Assembly: GCF_000336615.1 (NCBI RefSeq)
Contig: NZ_AOLW01000020.1
Location: 1 to 37,917 of the forward strand
Origin: Haloarcula amylolytica JCM 13557
GTDB lineage: Archaea > Halobacteriota > Halobacteria > Halobacteriales > Haloarculaceae
Reading direction: 5' to 3'
DNA: 37,917 nucleotides
This document shows positions 8,512 through 16,708 of the stretch, piece by piece (position 1 is the first letter of the stretch; each line of letters starts with the position of its first letter). A program made the position numbers and the translations under genes. The notes beneath the pieces were generated by a model that saw only the letters and a program-made list of their open reading frames with translations, was not told where the DNA came from and ran no database searches.

Positions 8512-9603
8512 GTGACTGTACCACCACCCCGTCGCCTGCTCGTGCCAGTAGCCGATTCGGTGACGGTCCGTAACACCGTCGCCTACGCCATTGAACAGGC
8601 CGAATCGGCGGCCAGTGAGGGACAGCAACAGGTATCCCTGCACCTCGTCGCCGTCGCAAGCACGCGCGCCGTCGACCCCGACGCCCAGACGGAACTCGGC
8701 CAGGCCAAAGACCTGCTCGACCGAATCGAGGTCTGGCTCGACGAAGATCTGGGTGCTGACCCGCCGTCGAACCTCGACGTGGAACTGGGCGTCATCGGTG
8801 CCGACCGCTACCTGTTCAGCCCCGGCGATTACGCCGACGTGATACTGGCCTACGCCGACGAACACAGCATCGAACGGGTCGTCCTCGATCCGGAGTTCAA
8901 CCCGGGCGGCACGACGCCGATGCTCCGGCCGCTCGAAGTCGAACTCGTCCGGGGCGATATCGACGTCGAGACCGCACCCGTCGAGCGGCCGGCACGGTCG
9001 ACCGCGCTCGCTCGCGCCGCGACACTCCCGAAGTATCTCACCATTTTCGGGGCGTCCTACCTGTTTTATCTGCTGTTGAGTTCGTACAAACCGCTGGATT
9101 TCCTCACTGGCGCGATAACGGCGACTATCGTCACTGCATTGCTTGCGCCGATCGCGTTCAGTCGCCAGCCGTCGCTGACACGGGTTCCGGGGCAGTTCGC
9201 CCGGATGGCCCTCTACATCCCGTACCTCCTCAAAGAGATCGCGGTTGCGAACCTCGAAATCGCCTACGTCGTCTTGCACCCGTCGCTGCCAATCGACCCC
9301 GAGATGGTCGAACTGGAGGCGGCCATCTGGGGAGACGGACCGGTGACGACGCTGGCAAACAGCATCACGCTGACGCCCGGGACGCTCACCGTCAGCGTCT
9401 CCGAACAGGCGTTCGATATCCACTCGCTCACAGGGAGTGCGCGCGAAGACCTGTTCGACGGCGGCCTCGAACGGGCCGTCCGGTTCGTCTTCTACGGCCG
9501 GGAGGCCGCAGCGATTCCCTCGCCGCGCGAACGGGGGCAGGGGGACGGCGACGGCACAATCGAGAGCGACATCGACGACCCGGAGGTGGCAGACGATGAT
9601 TGA
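8512..9603 (+). CDS. mnhE: Universal-stress-like domain fused to MnhE/MrpE antiporter subunit
   Basis: 363 residues from GTG 8512. Residues about 1-165 look like a UspA-type alpha/beta domain (RRLLVPVADSVTVRNTVAYA at the start, later DVILAYADEHSIERVVLDPE). Residues about 175-345 are a full MnhE/MrpE subunit: two membrane helices, then PSLTRVPGQFARMALYIPYL, ANSITLTPGTLTVSV and LERAVRFVFYG. MrpE is needed for assembly or activity of the hetero-oligomeric Na+/H+ antiporter. Ordinary MnhE is about 160-170 residues and lacks the N-terminal domain, which could sense nucleotide or stress state. It opens the nine-gene operon; 103 bp of non-coding sequence lies upstream, and GAAATAGTTTTG at 8425-8436 is a possible weak promoter. 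It overlaps mnhF by 8 bases. Confidence 0.85.
   Translation: MTVPPPRRLLVPVADSVTVRNTVAYAIEQAESAASEGQQQVSLHLVAVASTRAVDPDAQTELGQAKDLLDRIEVWLDEDLGADPPSNLDVELGVIGADRYLFSPGDYADVILAYADEHSIERVVLDPEFNPGGTTPMLRPLEVELVRGDIDVETAPVERPARSTALARAATLPKYLTIFGASYLFYLLLSSYKPLDFLTGAITATIVTALLAPIAFSRQPSLTRVPGQFARMALYIPYLLKEIAVANLEIAYVVLHPSLPIDPEMVELEAAIWGDGPVTTLANSITLTPGTLTVSVSEQAFDIHSLTGSAREDLFDGGLERAVRFVFYGREAAAIPSPRERGQGDGDGTIESDIDDPEVADDD
9582..9589 (+). promoter_or_regulatory. Shine-Dalgarno site deciding the mnhF start
   Basis: GGAGGTGG ends 6 bases before the ATG at 9596. It fixes that codon as the mnhF start, inside the end of the upstream gene. Confidence 0.65.
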
Positions 9604-9871
9604 GTTCGAGGCGGCGCTGCTGGCGATCGCCAGCGCGTTCGTCCTGTTCGCTATCGTGTCGCTGTACCGCGTGTTCGCGGGGCCGACGGACCACGACAGA
9701 GTCATCGCGGTCAACGTGATGGGGACGAACACCGTCATCGCTATCGCGCTCGTCTCCGGCGCGCTCGATAAGCCGCTGTTCCTCGATATCGCGCTCGTGT
9801 ACGCCCTGTTGAACTTCCTGCTCTCGATAGCGTTCTCGAAGTTCAACGTCGAACACGGGGGTGTGCTATGA
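9596..9871 (+). CDS. mnhF: Antiporter subunit MnhF/MrpF
   Basis: 91 residues, three membrane helices. The family motif YRVFAGPTDHDRVIAVNVMG is complete at about 23-42, followed by FLDIALVYALLNFLLSIAF. The length is normal for MrpF, a small subunit of the Na+/H+ antiporter complex in the cytoplasmic membrane. The frame remains open upstream, but only this ATG has a ribosome-binding site and gives a protein of family length. The start overlaps the MnhE stop by 8 bases, and its own stop overlaps mnhG as ATGA. Confidence 0.93.
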   Translation: MIEFEAALLAIASAFVLFAIVSLYRVFAGPTDHDRVIAVNVMGTNTVIAIALVSGALDKPLFLDIALVYALLNFLLSIAFSKFNVEHGGVL

Positions 9872-10188
9872 CGCCGCTGGAGTGGGGGATCGTTGTACTC
9901 GCACTGGTCGGTGCGTTCTTCGGTGGCGTCGCCTCGGTCGGCATCGTCAGACTGCCGGACGTGTACACTCGGACGCACGCGGCCTCGAAGAGCGATACGC
10001 TGGGTGCCGTCCTCGCTATCGGGGCCGCCGCGCTCGCGATTCAGACCGACCTCGCGACGATCAAAGCCGTCTTCCTGCTGGTGTTTATGTTTCTGACGAA
10101 CCCCACCGCCGCCCACGCCGTCGCCCGGGCGGCACAGGACCAGGGTATCGAGCCGTGGACTGCCGGCGATGAGGAGGGCGAGTCATGA
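9868..10188 (+). CDS. mnhG: Antiporter subunit MnhG/MrpG
   Basis: 106 residues, three membrane helices. The family signature is plain: GGVASVGIVRLPDVYTRTHA (about 19-38), SKSDTLGAVL, then FLTNPTAAHAVARAA. MrpG is an essential small subunit of the Mrp antiporter. It overlaps mnhF by ATGA and the following gene by ATGA (10185-10188). A GAGGAGGG stretch at 10171-10178 serves as ribosome-binding site for the next gene. Confidence 0.93.
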   Translation: MTPLEWGIVVLALVGAFFGGVASVGIVRLPDVYTRTHAASKSDTLGAVLAIGAAALAIQTDLATIKAVFLLVFMFLTNPTAAHAVARAAQDQGIEPWTAGDEEGES

Positions 10189-10730
10189 CGCTCTCACTTA
10201 TCGAGGGAGTGTTGCTGGTGTTCGTGCTGTGCTGTGCTATCGGCGCGGCCGTACTCCGTGACGTGCTGGCGTCGCTGATGGCGTTTGCCGCCTACAGCCT
10301 CGGCATCTCCATTATCTGGGTGATGCTCGAGGCCCCTGACGTGGGGCTGACCGAAGCGGCTGTCGGGGCCGGCATCATGACGATCCTGTTCATCCTGGCG
10401 CTGGCAAACACCGTTCGGCCACAGGAGAACGGCCTGTTCGAGTCGATCAGCGTCCCGACCGTCGTCCTGGTCGGTGCGTTCGTCGTCGTCATGATCGCGA
10501 CGGTCCCGTCGCTGCCCGCCGTCGGGGCGGACGGCGCGGCAAACCCCGTCGTCAGCGGCGAAGTAACGCAGTACTACATAGACAACGCGTACGCGGATAC
10601 GGAAGTCAAAAACGGTGTGACGGCCGTGCTCGCGGCCTACCGTGGATTCGACACGCTGGGTGAGGCGGTCGTAGTCTTTTCCGCCGGCGTGGCGGCACTG
10701 ACCGTCCTCAGACAGGAGGTGTTCGCATGA
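10185..10730 (+). CDS. MrpA C-terminal-like (MbhD/MbhE-type) antiporter subunit
   Basis: 181 residues, about five membrane helices. The first half (AVLRDVLASLMAFAAYSLGI, then EAPDVGLTEAAVGAGIMTIL) is the DUF4040/MbhD domain found at the C-terminus of bacterial MrpA and as MbhD in archaeal membrane-bound hydrogenases. The second half (NGVTAVLAAYRGFDTLGEA, then VVFSAGVAALTVLR) is MbhE-like. In bacteria both are fused to the large MrpA protein; here they form a separate gene, as in archaeal systems. It is often annotated as part of MnhB, but the true MnhB follows next. It is bounded by ATGA overlaps. GGAGGT at 10715-10720, inside its 3' end, is the ribosome-binding site for mnhB. Confidence 0.88.
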   Translation: MTLSLIEGVLLVFVLCCAIGAAVLRDVLASLMAFAAYSLGISIIWVMLEAPDVGLTEAAVGAGIMTILFILALANTVRPQENGLFESISVPTVVLVGAFVVVMIATVPSLPAVGADGAANPVVSGEVTQYYIDNAYADTEVKNGVTAVLAAYRGFDTLGEAVVVFSAGVAALTVLRQEVFA

Positions 10731-11200
10731 GTAGCGACGAGCGAACCGGACTGTACGTCGAGAGCACGATCATCATGACGACGGTCCGCGTGGTGTCGCC
10801 GTTCGTCCTCACCTTCGCCCTGTTCGTGATGTTCCACGGCGCGAACTCCCCCGGCGGGGGATTCCAGGGCGGGGTCATCGCCGGGTCGGTTGTGATGATG
10901 CTCGCCTTCGCCTACGGCATCGACGCGGCCCGGGACTGGCTCGACGTCCGCGTCGTCGCCGCGCTCGCGTCCGGCGGCGTGCTCACGTTCGCGGCAATCG
11001 GCCTGGGAACGATGCTCCTGGGCGGGAACTTCCTCGAATACCACCTGTACGAACAGTTCATCTCGCATGTGGTCGCCTACGCCATCGAGCTCGTCGAACT
11101 GGCCATCGGTGGTATCGTCGCCAGCGTTGCCATCGGCCTCTTTTTCCTGCTCGCGGCCGGGTTCGGCCACGCCGTCGACTCACCGGAGGATGAGAGCTAA
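10727..11200 (+). CDS. mnhB: Antiporter subunit MnhB/MrpB
   Basis: 157 residues, four membrane helices. The MnhB signature VSPFVLTFALFVMFHGANSP followed by GGGFQGGVIAGS stands at about 22-53. The length is slightly above that of bacterial MrpB. It is a structural subunit next to MrpC and the MrpA C-terminal part. It starts inside the preceding gene (ATGA at 10727), and its stop overlaps the mnhC start (TAATG at 11198-11202). GGAGGATGA at 11185-11193 is the likely site for mnhC translation. Confidence 0.93.
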   Translation: MSSDERTGLYVESTIIMTTVRVVSPFVLTFALFVMFHGANSPGGGFQGGVIAGSVVMMLAFAYGIDAARDWLDVRVVAALASGGVLTFAAIGLGTMLLGGNFLEYHLYEQFISHVVAYAIELVELAIGGIVASVAIGLFFLLAAGFGHAVDSPEDES

Positions 11201-11556
11201 TGTTTGAACTGCTGAACTCACACTACAACTACTTCGCGGTGATGCTCCTGCTGGGTATCGGCCTCTATATGCTCATCGAGTCCCAGAACCTCGTCAAGAA
11301 GGTCATCGGGATGAACATCTTCCAGACGGGCATCTTCCTGTTTTTCATCACGCTCGCGTTCCGGGCCGGCGGGAACCCCCCGATAATCAAGGAGGGCGGC
11401 GGCCCCTACGTGAGTCCGCTGCCACACGTCCTCATCCTGACCGCTATCGTCGTCGGGGTGAGCCTGACCGCCGTGGCGCTGGCGCTTATCATCCGCATCT
11501 ACACCGAGTACGGAACGCTTGACGAAGACAAACTCAAACAGCTCTACTATGATTGA
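11200..11556 (+). CDS. mnhC: Antiporter subunit MnhC/MrpC (NuoK-like)
   Basis: 118 residues, three membrane helices. The NuoK-like features are YFAVMLLLGIGLYMLIESQN, LVKKVIGMNIFQTGIFLFFI and LPHVLILTAIVVGVSLTAVA, with the conserved membrane Glu in helix 1 (MLIES). The length is standard for MrpC. It is homologous to the complex I subunit NuoK and contacts MrpA and MrpD. It overlaps mnhD by 8 bases. Confidence 0.94.
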   Translation: MFELLNSHYNYFAVMLLLGIGLYMLIESQNLVKKVIGMNIFQTGIFLFFITLAFRAGGNPPIIKEGGGPYVSPLPHVLILTAIVVGVSLTAVALALIIRIYTEYGTLDEDKLKQLYYD

Positions 11557-13048
11557 ACAGCTCCCTGTGTTGCTGGTCGTCCTGCCGATCGTCGGCGGTT
11601 CGATACCGCTCGTCGCCAGCCTCGTCAGCGACCGGGCAGGGTGGCCAGTCGCGACGCTGACGCTCGTCGGCCAGGCCGGTCTGGCCGGGCTGCTCGCGTG
11701 GACTGTCAGCGCGAGCGGAACTGTTTCCTACGCGGTCGGTGGTTTCGCCGCCCCGTACGGCATCGAACTCGTCGTCGACGGGCTCTCGGGGGCCGTCGCC
11801 CTGCTCGTGGCCGTCGTGTCACTGGGCGTGCTCGCGTACGCTCGACAGGCCGGCCCGCACTCGAACGCCTTCTACGGCCTGTACCTGCTGCTGGTCGCCG
11901 GCCTGACGGGGATGACCGTCACCGGCGACGTGTTCAACCTCTACGTGTTCCTCGAAATCACGGGGCTCGCGGCGTACGGCCTCGTAGCCAGTGGCCGGGA
12001 CGCCAGCGCCGCCGTCGCGGCGTTGAAGTACCTCATCATCGGGACCGTCGGGGCCTCGCTGTATCTGCTCGGCGTTGGCTACCTGCTCGCGGCGACAGGG
12101 ACGCTCAACATGGCTGACCTGGCGAGCAAACTCGGGGAGATGGCGGCCTACGACTCGACGCTCGTCCTGACTGCGTTCGGGCTGATGATCGGCGGGCTGA
12201 CGGTGAAAGTCGCCCTGTTCCCGCTGCACACCTGGCAGCCAGACGCGTACGCGAACGCGCCGGACACCGTGAGCGCGTTCATCTCGGCGCTCGTCTCGAC
12301 GGTGTCGGCGTACGCGCTCGCCCGACTGCTGTTTTCCGTGTTCACCGTGGAGTTCCTGGCGGCCGTGCCCGTCGCTCGCTGGGCGCTGGTCGGACTGGCT
12401 TGCGTGAGTATTATCGCCGGGAGCGCGCTCGCCGTCTCGCAGGACAGCGTCCAGCGGATGCTCGCGTACTCCTCGGTGTCGCAGTTCGGCCTCGTCATCG
12501 CCGGATTCGCCATCGCGACCCCGCTGGCCGTCGTCGGCGCGACCGTCCACCTGCTCGGCCACGCGGTGATGAAAGGCGGGCTGTTCGCCGCGACGGGGGT
12601 CATCGAGCGTAAGACGGGCGCGACGACTGTGAACGGCTACGCCGGGATGGGAAGCCGCGTCCCGCTCTCGGCGTTTTCGTTCGCCGTGCTCTCGCTGGCG
12701 ATGGTCGGCGTTCCGCCGGCGGTCGGGTTCGTCGGCAAGTGGTACATTGTCCTCGGCGCGGTCAACGCCGAGAACTGGCCCGTGGTGGCCGTGCTGCTCG
12801 CGAGTACCCTGTTGACGCTCGCGTACTTCGCCCGCCTCGTCGAGCGGCTCTACTTCGCCGAGGCGACCATCCATTCGGAGGAGACACCTGCCGAGGCTCC
12901 CGTGACGGACGGGAGCGGACAGGCGGTCTCGTTCGGAATGATCGCCGTCGTCGTCGTCGCGGCCGCGCTCGCGGTCGCGCTGACCGCAGCCGTCCCGGCG
13001 TTCGAACAGGTGCTTCGAGACACGCTTCTACCCATTCTAAACCAATGA
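11549..13048 (+). CDS. mnhD: Antiporter subunit MnhD/MrpD (first NuoM/N-like large subunit)
   Basis: 499 residues, about 14 membrane helices, normal for MrpD. The key residues of the NuoL/M/N family are present: the helix-5 Glu (GDVFNLYVFLEITGLAAYGL), the helix-7 Lys at residue 220 (GGLTVKVALFPLHTWQPDAY) and the second-half Lys in GHAVMKGGLFAATG. SQDSVQRMLAYSSVSQFG marks the broken helix region. It should carry one of the ion paths of the antiporter. The start is the ATG at 11549; the ten upstream in-frame codons lie in mnhC. The stop overlaps the next gene by ATGA. Confidence 0.93.
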   Translation: MIEQLPVLLVVLPIVGGSIPLVASLVSDRAGWPVATLTLVGQAGLAGLLAWTVSASGTVSYAVGGFAAPYGIELVVDGLSGAVALLVAVVSLGVLAYARQAGPHSNAFYGLYLLLVAGLTGMTVTGDVFNLYVFLEITGLAAYGLVASGRDASAAVAALKYLIIGTVGASLYLLGVGYLLAATGTLNMADLASKLGEMAAYDSTLVLTAFGLMIGGLTVKVALFPLHTWQPDAYANAPDTVSAFISALVSTVSAYALARLLFSVFTVEFLAAVPVARWALVGLACVSIIAGSALAVSQDSVQRMLAYSSVSQFGLVIAGFAIATPLAVVGATVHLLGHAVMKGGLFAATGVIERKTGATTVNGYAGMGSRVPLSAFSFAVLSLAMVGVPPAVGFVGKWYIVLGAVNAENWPVVAVLLASTLLTLAYFARLVERLYFAEATIHSEETPAEAPVTDGSGQAVSFGMIAVVVVAAALAVALTAAVPAFEQVLRDTLLPILNQ

Positions 13049-14733
13049 CTGAATTACGACCCATCCTGGCAATACTCGTCTCGGCGGTGGCCATCCCTGC
13101 GATTCTCTCGCTCAAAGGCCGGCCGAACGTCCGGGAGGGAGTGACCCTGGCCGTCGCGTTCGCGAAGTTCGGGATCATTGCGAGTATGGTTCCCGGCGTT
13201 CTGAGCGGGACACGATACGGTTTCTCCTTCGGAGAGTTCGCAACCGGTATCGAACTGGCGTTCACCGTCGACCCGCTCGGGTTGCTGTTTGGCCTGCTCG
13301 CGAGCCTACTGTGGATCGTCACGAGCTTCTACAGCATCGGCTACATGCGCGGACTCGACGAACACGCACAGACGCGGTATTTCGCCTCCTTCGCCGCCAG
13401 CCTCGCGTCGGCAGTCGGCGTCGCGTTCGCCTCGAACTTGCTGACGCTGTTCGTCTGTTACGAACTGCTGACGGTGTCGACGTACCCGCTCGTCACCCAC
13501 GACGAGACCGACGAGGCCCGCGCCGCCGGCCGGAAGTACCTCGCGTACACCTTCGGCGGTGGCGTCGCCGTGCTGGGTGGAACGGTGCTGGTGTTCGTCC
13601 TCGCTGGGACGACCGCATTCACTCCCGGTGGCCTCGAAGGCCTCGCGACGGCCGACCCGACGCTGGCGCGGGCGGCCTTCGCCCTGCTTGCGGCCGGTTT
13701 CGGCGTCAAGGCCGCACTGATGCCGATGCACTCCTGGCTCCCGGACGCGATGGTCGCGCCGACGCCGGTGTCGGGCCTACTCCACGCCGTCGCCGTCGTC
13801 AAGAGCGGTGTGTTCGGTATCGCTCGGGTCGTCCTCGACGTGTACGGAACCGGGACGATGGAGCAACTCGGCGTCGGCCTCCCGCTCGCCGCGATTGCGG
13901 CCTTTACCCTCCTGACCGCGAGTATCATCGCGCTCAGACAGGACAACCTCAAGCGTCGGCTGGCGTACTCGACGATCAGCCAACTGTCCTATATCGTGCT
14001 GGGGCTGGGCCTGCTCCACGGGCAAGCGCTGACCGGCGGCCTGCTCCACATCCCCGCCCACGCGTTCATGAAGCTCACCCTGTTCTTCTGTGCCGGCGCA
14101 ATCCACGTCGAAACCCACACCGACGACATCAGCGACATGGCCGGCATCGGGAAGCGGATGCCGCTGACGATGGCCGCCTTCGCCGTCGCCGCGGCGGGGA
14201 TGGCCGGGATTCCGCTGGTCGCCGGGTTCGTCAGCAAGTGGTACCTCGTCATCGGCGCGCTGAGCCTCGATGGCGGGCTCATCTTCGCCGCCGCGTTGCT
14301 GGTCTCCGGCGTGCTCAACATCGCGTACTTCTGGCCCATCGTCTATCAGGCGTACTTCGAGTCGCCGGAGGGCCACGACGAGAAGCCCCTCATCGGGGGA
14401 CCACTTGGCGGGCGAGACAAGGTTCGGGCCGACGGCGGTGAGGACCACGAATCGGGCGCTGCCGACGGTCACTCCGACGAGGGCGAGGTACCGAAGCCAG
14501 AACACGTCGACCACCTCGGGAAACACGACGAGGAACACGAACACCACGGCGGCCCGCCCGCAGGCGGCTGGGACGACCGCGGCTGGCGCGGCGGCGAGAG
14601 TACGTGGTTTATGCTCGGGCCGATACTCACCGCAGCCACGCTGTCGCTCCTGCTTGGGACGGTGCCACACACGGCCGTCTTCCTGCAAATCGTCGATGCT
14701 ATCGTCGAGAACCTCCCGGGGGTGGTTGTCTAA
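13045..14733 (+). CDS. Second NuoL/M/N-like antiporter subunit with a His/Asp-rich loop
   Basis: 562 residues from ATG 13045. It has the family core with Glu (LFVCYELLTVSTYPLVTHDE), helix-7 Lys at residue 222 (GFGVKAALMPMHSWLPDAMV), AVVKSGVFGIARVV, and HAFMKLTLFFCAGAIHVETH. It resembles both MrpD and the N-terminal part of MrpA. Between the last two membrane regions, about residues 443-520 form a hydrophilic insert rich in His, Asp, Glu and Gly (HVDHLGKHDEEHEHHGG). That insert is not found in standard MrpD and could bind metal or act as a surface-exposed acidic loop. The C-terminus ends in one more helix. It overlaps mnhD (ATGA) and the third large subunit (TAATG at 14731-14735). Confidence 0.88.
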   Translation: MTELRPILAILVSAVAIPAILSLKGRPNVREGVTLAVAFAKFGIIASMVPGVLSGTRYGFSFGEFATGIELAFTVDPLGLLFGLLASLLWIVTSFYSIGYMRGLDEHAQTRYFASFAASLASAVGVAFASNLLTLFVCYELLTVSTYPLVTHDETDEARAAGRKYLAYTFGGGVAVLGGTVLVFVLAGTTAFTPGGLEGLATADPTLARAAFALLAAGFGVKAALMPMHSWLPDAMVAPTPVSGLLHAVAVVKSGVFGIARVVLDVYGTGTMEQLGVGLPLAAIAAFTLLTASIIALRQDNLKRRLAYSTISQLSYIVLGLGLLHGQALTGGLLHIPAHAFMKLTLFFCAGAIHVETHTDDISDMAGIGKRMPLTMAAFAVAAAGMAGIPLVAGFVSKWYLVIGALSLDGGLIFAAALLVSGVLNIAYFWPIVYQAYFESPEGHDEKPLIGGPLGGRDKVRADGGEDHESGAADGHSDEGEVPKPEHVDHLGKHDEEHEHHGGPPAGGWDDRGWRGGESTWFMLGPILTAATLSLLLGTVPHTAVFLQIVDAIVENLPGVVV

Positions 14734-16514
14734 TGTCGATGCTGACGACGGTTCCGCCGGTGGTCATACTGCTCGCGCTGGCAATCGTCGTCTCCCGGCT
14801 CCCGCGGCGGGCCGGACACGCCATCGGTGCGCTCGTCCCGGCGCTGGCGGTGCCGTGGGCAGTCATGGTGCCCGAAGGCGCACACCTCCGGACCCAGTTC
14901 CTCGGGTTCGACGCCGTCCTCCTGAACGTCGACCCGTTCTCCCGGCTGATGGGCATCATCTTCGGCCTCATCGCCGCCGTGGCTGTGCTCTACTCCTACG
15001 CCAGCGAGGCTGACACCACACAGACGGCGTTCGCGCTTTCGTATGTGGCGACCAGCTTCGGGGCCGTGTTCGCCGGCGACTGGCTCACACTCATCTTCTT
15101 CTGGGAGCTGATGGCCGTCACCAGCACGCTGCTGGTGTGGCACTACGGCGGCAAGGCGGTCCGGGCCGGCTTCCGGTACGCCCTGCTGCACGGCCTAGGC
15201 GGCACGCTGTTGATGGCCGCCATCCTCCGGCACTACGTCGAGGTGGAGACGTTCCTGTTCGCATCAGTACCGGGTGGCCCGGAGACGGCCGGTATTTCGT
15301 CCGGGCTGGCCGCCGCGCTGGCAGCTATCGGTATCGGCGTCAACGTCGGCTTCATCGGCCTGCATGCATGGCTACCCGACACCTATCCGCGCCCGCACAT
15401 CGCCGCCAGCGTCTTCCTCTGCGTGTTCACGACCAAGACCGGCGTCTACGGTATGTACCGCGCGTTCCCCAACGGCCACGAAGCCATCGCCTATATGGGC
15501 GGTGCGATGGCGATTTTCGGCGCGCTGTTCGCGCTGTTCCAGAACGACATGCGTCGGCTCCTCTCCTATCACATCCAATCCCAGGTCGGGTACATGGTCG
15601 CCGGCGTCGGTATCGGCTCGTCGCTCGCTCAGGCCGGCGCGTTCGCGCACGTATTCAACCACATCCTCTACAAGGGCCTGCTGTTCATGACCGCGGGTGT
15701 CGTCATCTACCGGACCGGCACGGAGAGCCTGAAGAAACTCGGCGGCCTCTGGCGAGAGATGCCCATCACCGCTGGGGCGTTCTCCGTCGCTGCGCTGTCT
15801 ATCGCCGGCTTCCCCGGCTTCAACGGGTTCGTCAGCAAGGGGATCATTATCTCCGGGAGCCACTACACCTTCGGAAAGGGACCGCTCCCGCTCGGTGAGT
15901 TCTATACGCTCGAGTGGATGCTACTGCTGGGCGGCGTTGGCACGTTCATGTCGTTCATCAAGTTCGGCTACTACGCGTTCTTCCACGGCGAGTACGACGG
16001 GAGCGTGCCGGACGCGAACCGTCTCCAGAGCGTCGCCATGGTGTCCGTAGCCGCGCTCTGTATCATCTACGGTGTGTACGATACAGCCCTGTTCACCATC
16101 CTTCCGTTCGACGTGACGAGCGGGGCCGTCGTCGACCACGTCTACGAGACCTACACCATCCCCCATCTCATCGAAGGAGTCGTGCTCGCTGTCCTCGGGC
16201 TGATCGGCTTCGCGGTGACAAAGAAGCCCCTCTCGAAGCTCGGCCGCGTCCCGGATATTGATAAACTGTACAACCCCGCCGTCTTCTATGGCTCCCGCGG
16301 CCTCGTCGTCGGCGTGACCGAACTGTACGCCGCCGTGGACCGCACAGTGGTTCAGGCGACGACCGTCGTTACGCGAACAGTGACTTCCCCGAACGACGTG
16401 ATTGCCCGATTACGCGACGACGACAGCCTCGTACATCCGATGCGGGCCGGTATCGGACTCAGCATCCTCATCCTCGCGGTCTTCGTTACGGTGGCACTGC
16501 TGGCCCTTTCATGA
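14733..16514 (+). CDS. Third NuoL/M/N-like antiporter subunit, helix-7 Lys replaced by Asn
   Basis: 593 residues, about 14-16 membrane helices, the longest subunit of the operon. The helix-5 Glu is present (LTLIFFWELMAVTSTLLVWH). The helix-7 motif reads GIGVNVGFIGLHAWLPDTY, with Asn at residue 204 (AAC at 15342-15344) where both sister subunits have Lys. The helix-8 Lys is kept (CVFTTKTGVYGMYR), as is HILYKGLLFMTAGVV. It is related to the MrpA N-terminal part. Loss of the helix-7 Lys suggests an altered or inactive ion half-channel. The C-terminal 130 residues, including RVPDIDKLYNP, resemble the tail of proton-translocating subunits. It is the last gene of the Mrp operon; 194 bp of non-coding DNA follows. 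Confidence 0.88.
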   Translation: MSMLTTVPPVVILLALAIVVSRLPRRAGHAIGALVPALAVPWAVMVPEGAHLRTQFLGFDAVLLNVDPFSRLMGIIFGLIAAVAVLYSYASEADTTQTAFALSYVATSFGAVFAGDWLTLIFFWELMAVTSTLLVWHYGGKAVRAGFRYALLHGLGGTLLMAAILRHYVEVETFLFASVPGGPETAGISSGLAAALAAIGIGVNVGFIGLHAWLPDTYPRPHIAASVFLCVFTTKTGVYGMYRAFPNGHEAIAYMGGAMAIFGALFALFQNDMRRLLSYHIQSQVGYMVAGVGIGSSLAQAGAFAHVFNHILYKGLLFMTAGVVIYRTGTESLKKLGGLWREMPITAGAFSVAALSIAGFPGFNGFVSKGIIISGSHYTFGKGPLPLGEFYTLEWMLLLGGVGTFMSFIKFGYYAFFHGEYDGSVPDANRLQSVAMVSVAALCIIYGVYDTALFTILPFDVTSGAVVDHVYETYTIPHLIEGVVLAVLGLIGFAVTKKPLSKLGRVPDIDKLYNPAVFYGSRGLVVGVTELYAAVDRTVVQATTVVTRTVTSPNDVIARLRDDDSLVHPMRAGIGLSILILAVFVTVALLALS

Positions 16515-16573
16515 TGGTATAAAAACATCTTCTGTGATAATTGAGGGCACAGTCAGGGATATTTGGGTTCAAA

Positions 16574-16604
16574 CACCTCAGAATAGTTGTTAGCAGGTGA
16601 GGTG
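16574..16604. promoter_or_regulatory. Inverted repeat upstream of pilin gene 1
   Basis: Perfect 7-bp arms (CACCTCA at 16574-16580 and TGAGGTG at 16598-16604), 17 bases apart, lie about 30 bases upstream of the pilin TATA box. The position fits an activator site; the role is inferred. Confidence 0.35.
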
Positions 16605-16633
16605 ATTACAGTCTCTGATAATACAGGTGCAGA

Positions 16634-16642
16634 CTTATATAT
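16634..16642 (+). promoter_or_regulatory. TATA box for pilin gene 1
   Basis: CTTATATAT lies 67-75 bases before the ATG at 16709, so the mRNA should have a leader of about 40-45 bases. GGGGGA at 16679-16683 lies in that leader. Confidence 0.55.
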
Positions 16643-16708
16643 CTCCATAGCTACGATTCGATAAGCACGGCATAACAGGGGGACCTGTTGATGCGTGCGG
16701 ACACAACA

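Noticed and set aside
8176..10116. A 646-codon open frame on the minus strand
   Set aside because: It lies opposite coaBC and the first Mrp genes, has an Arg/Asp/His-heavy composition typical of the antisense frame of GC-rich genes, and resembles no family.
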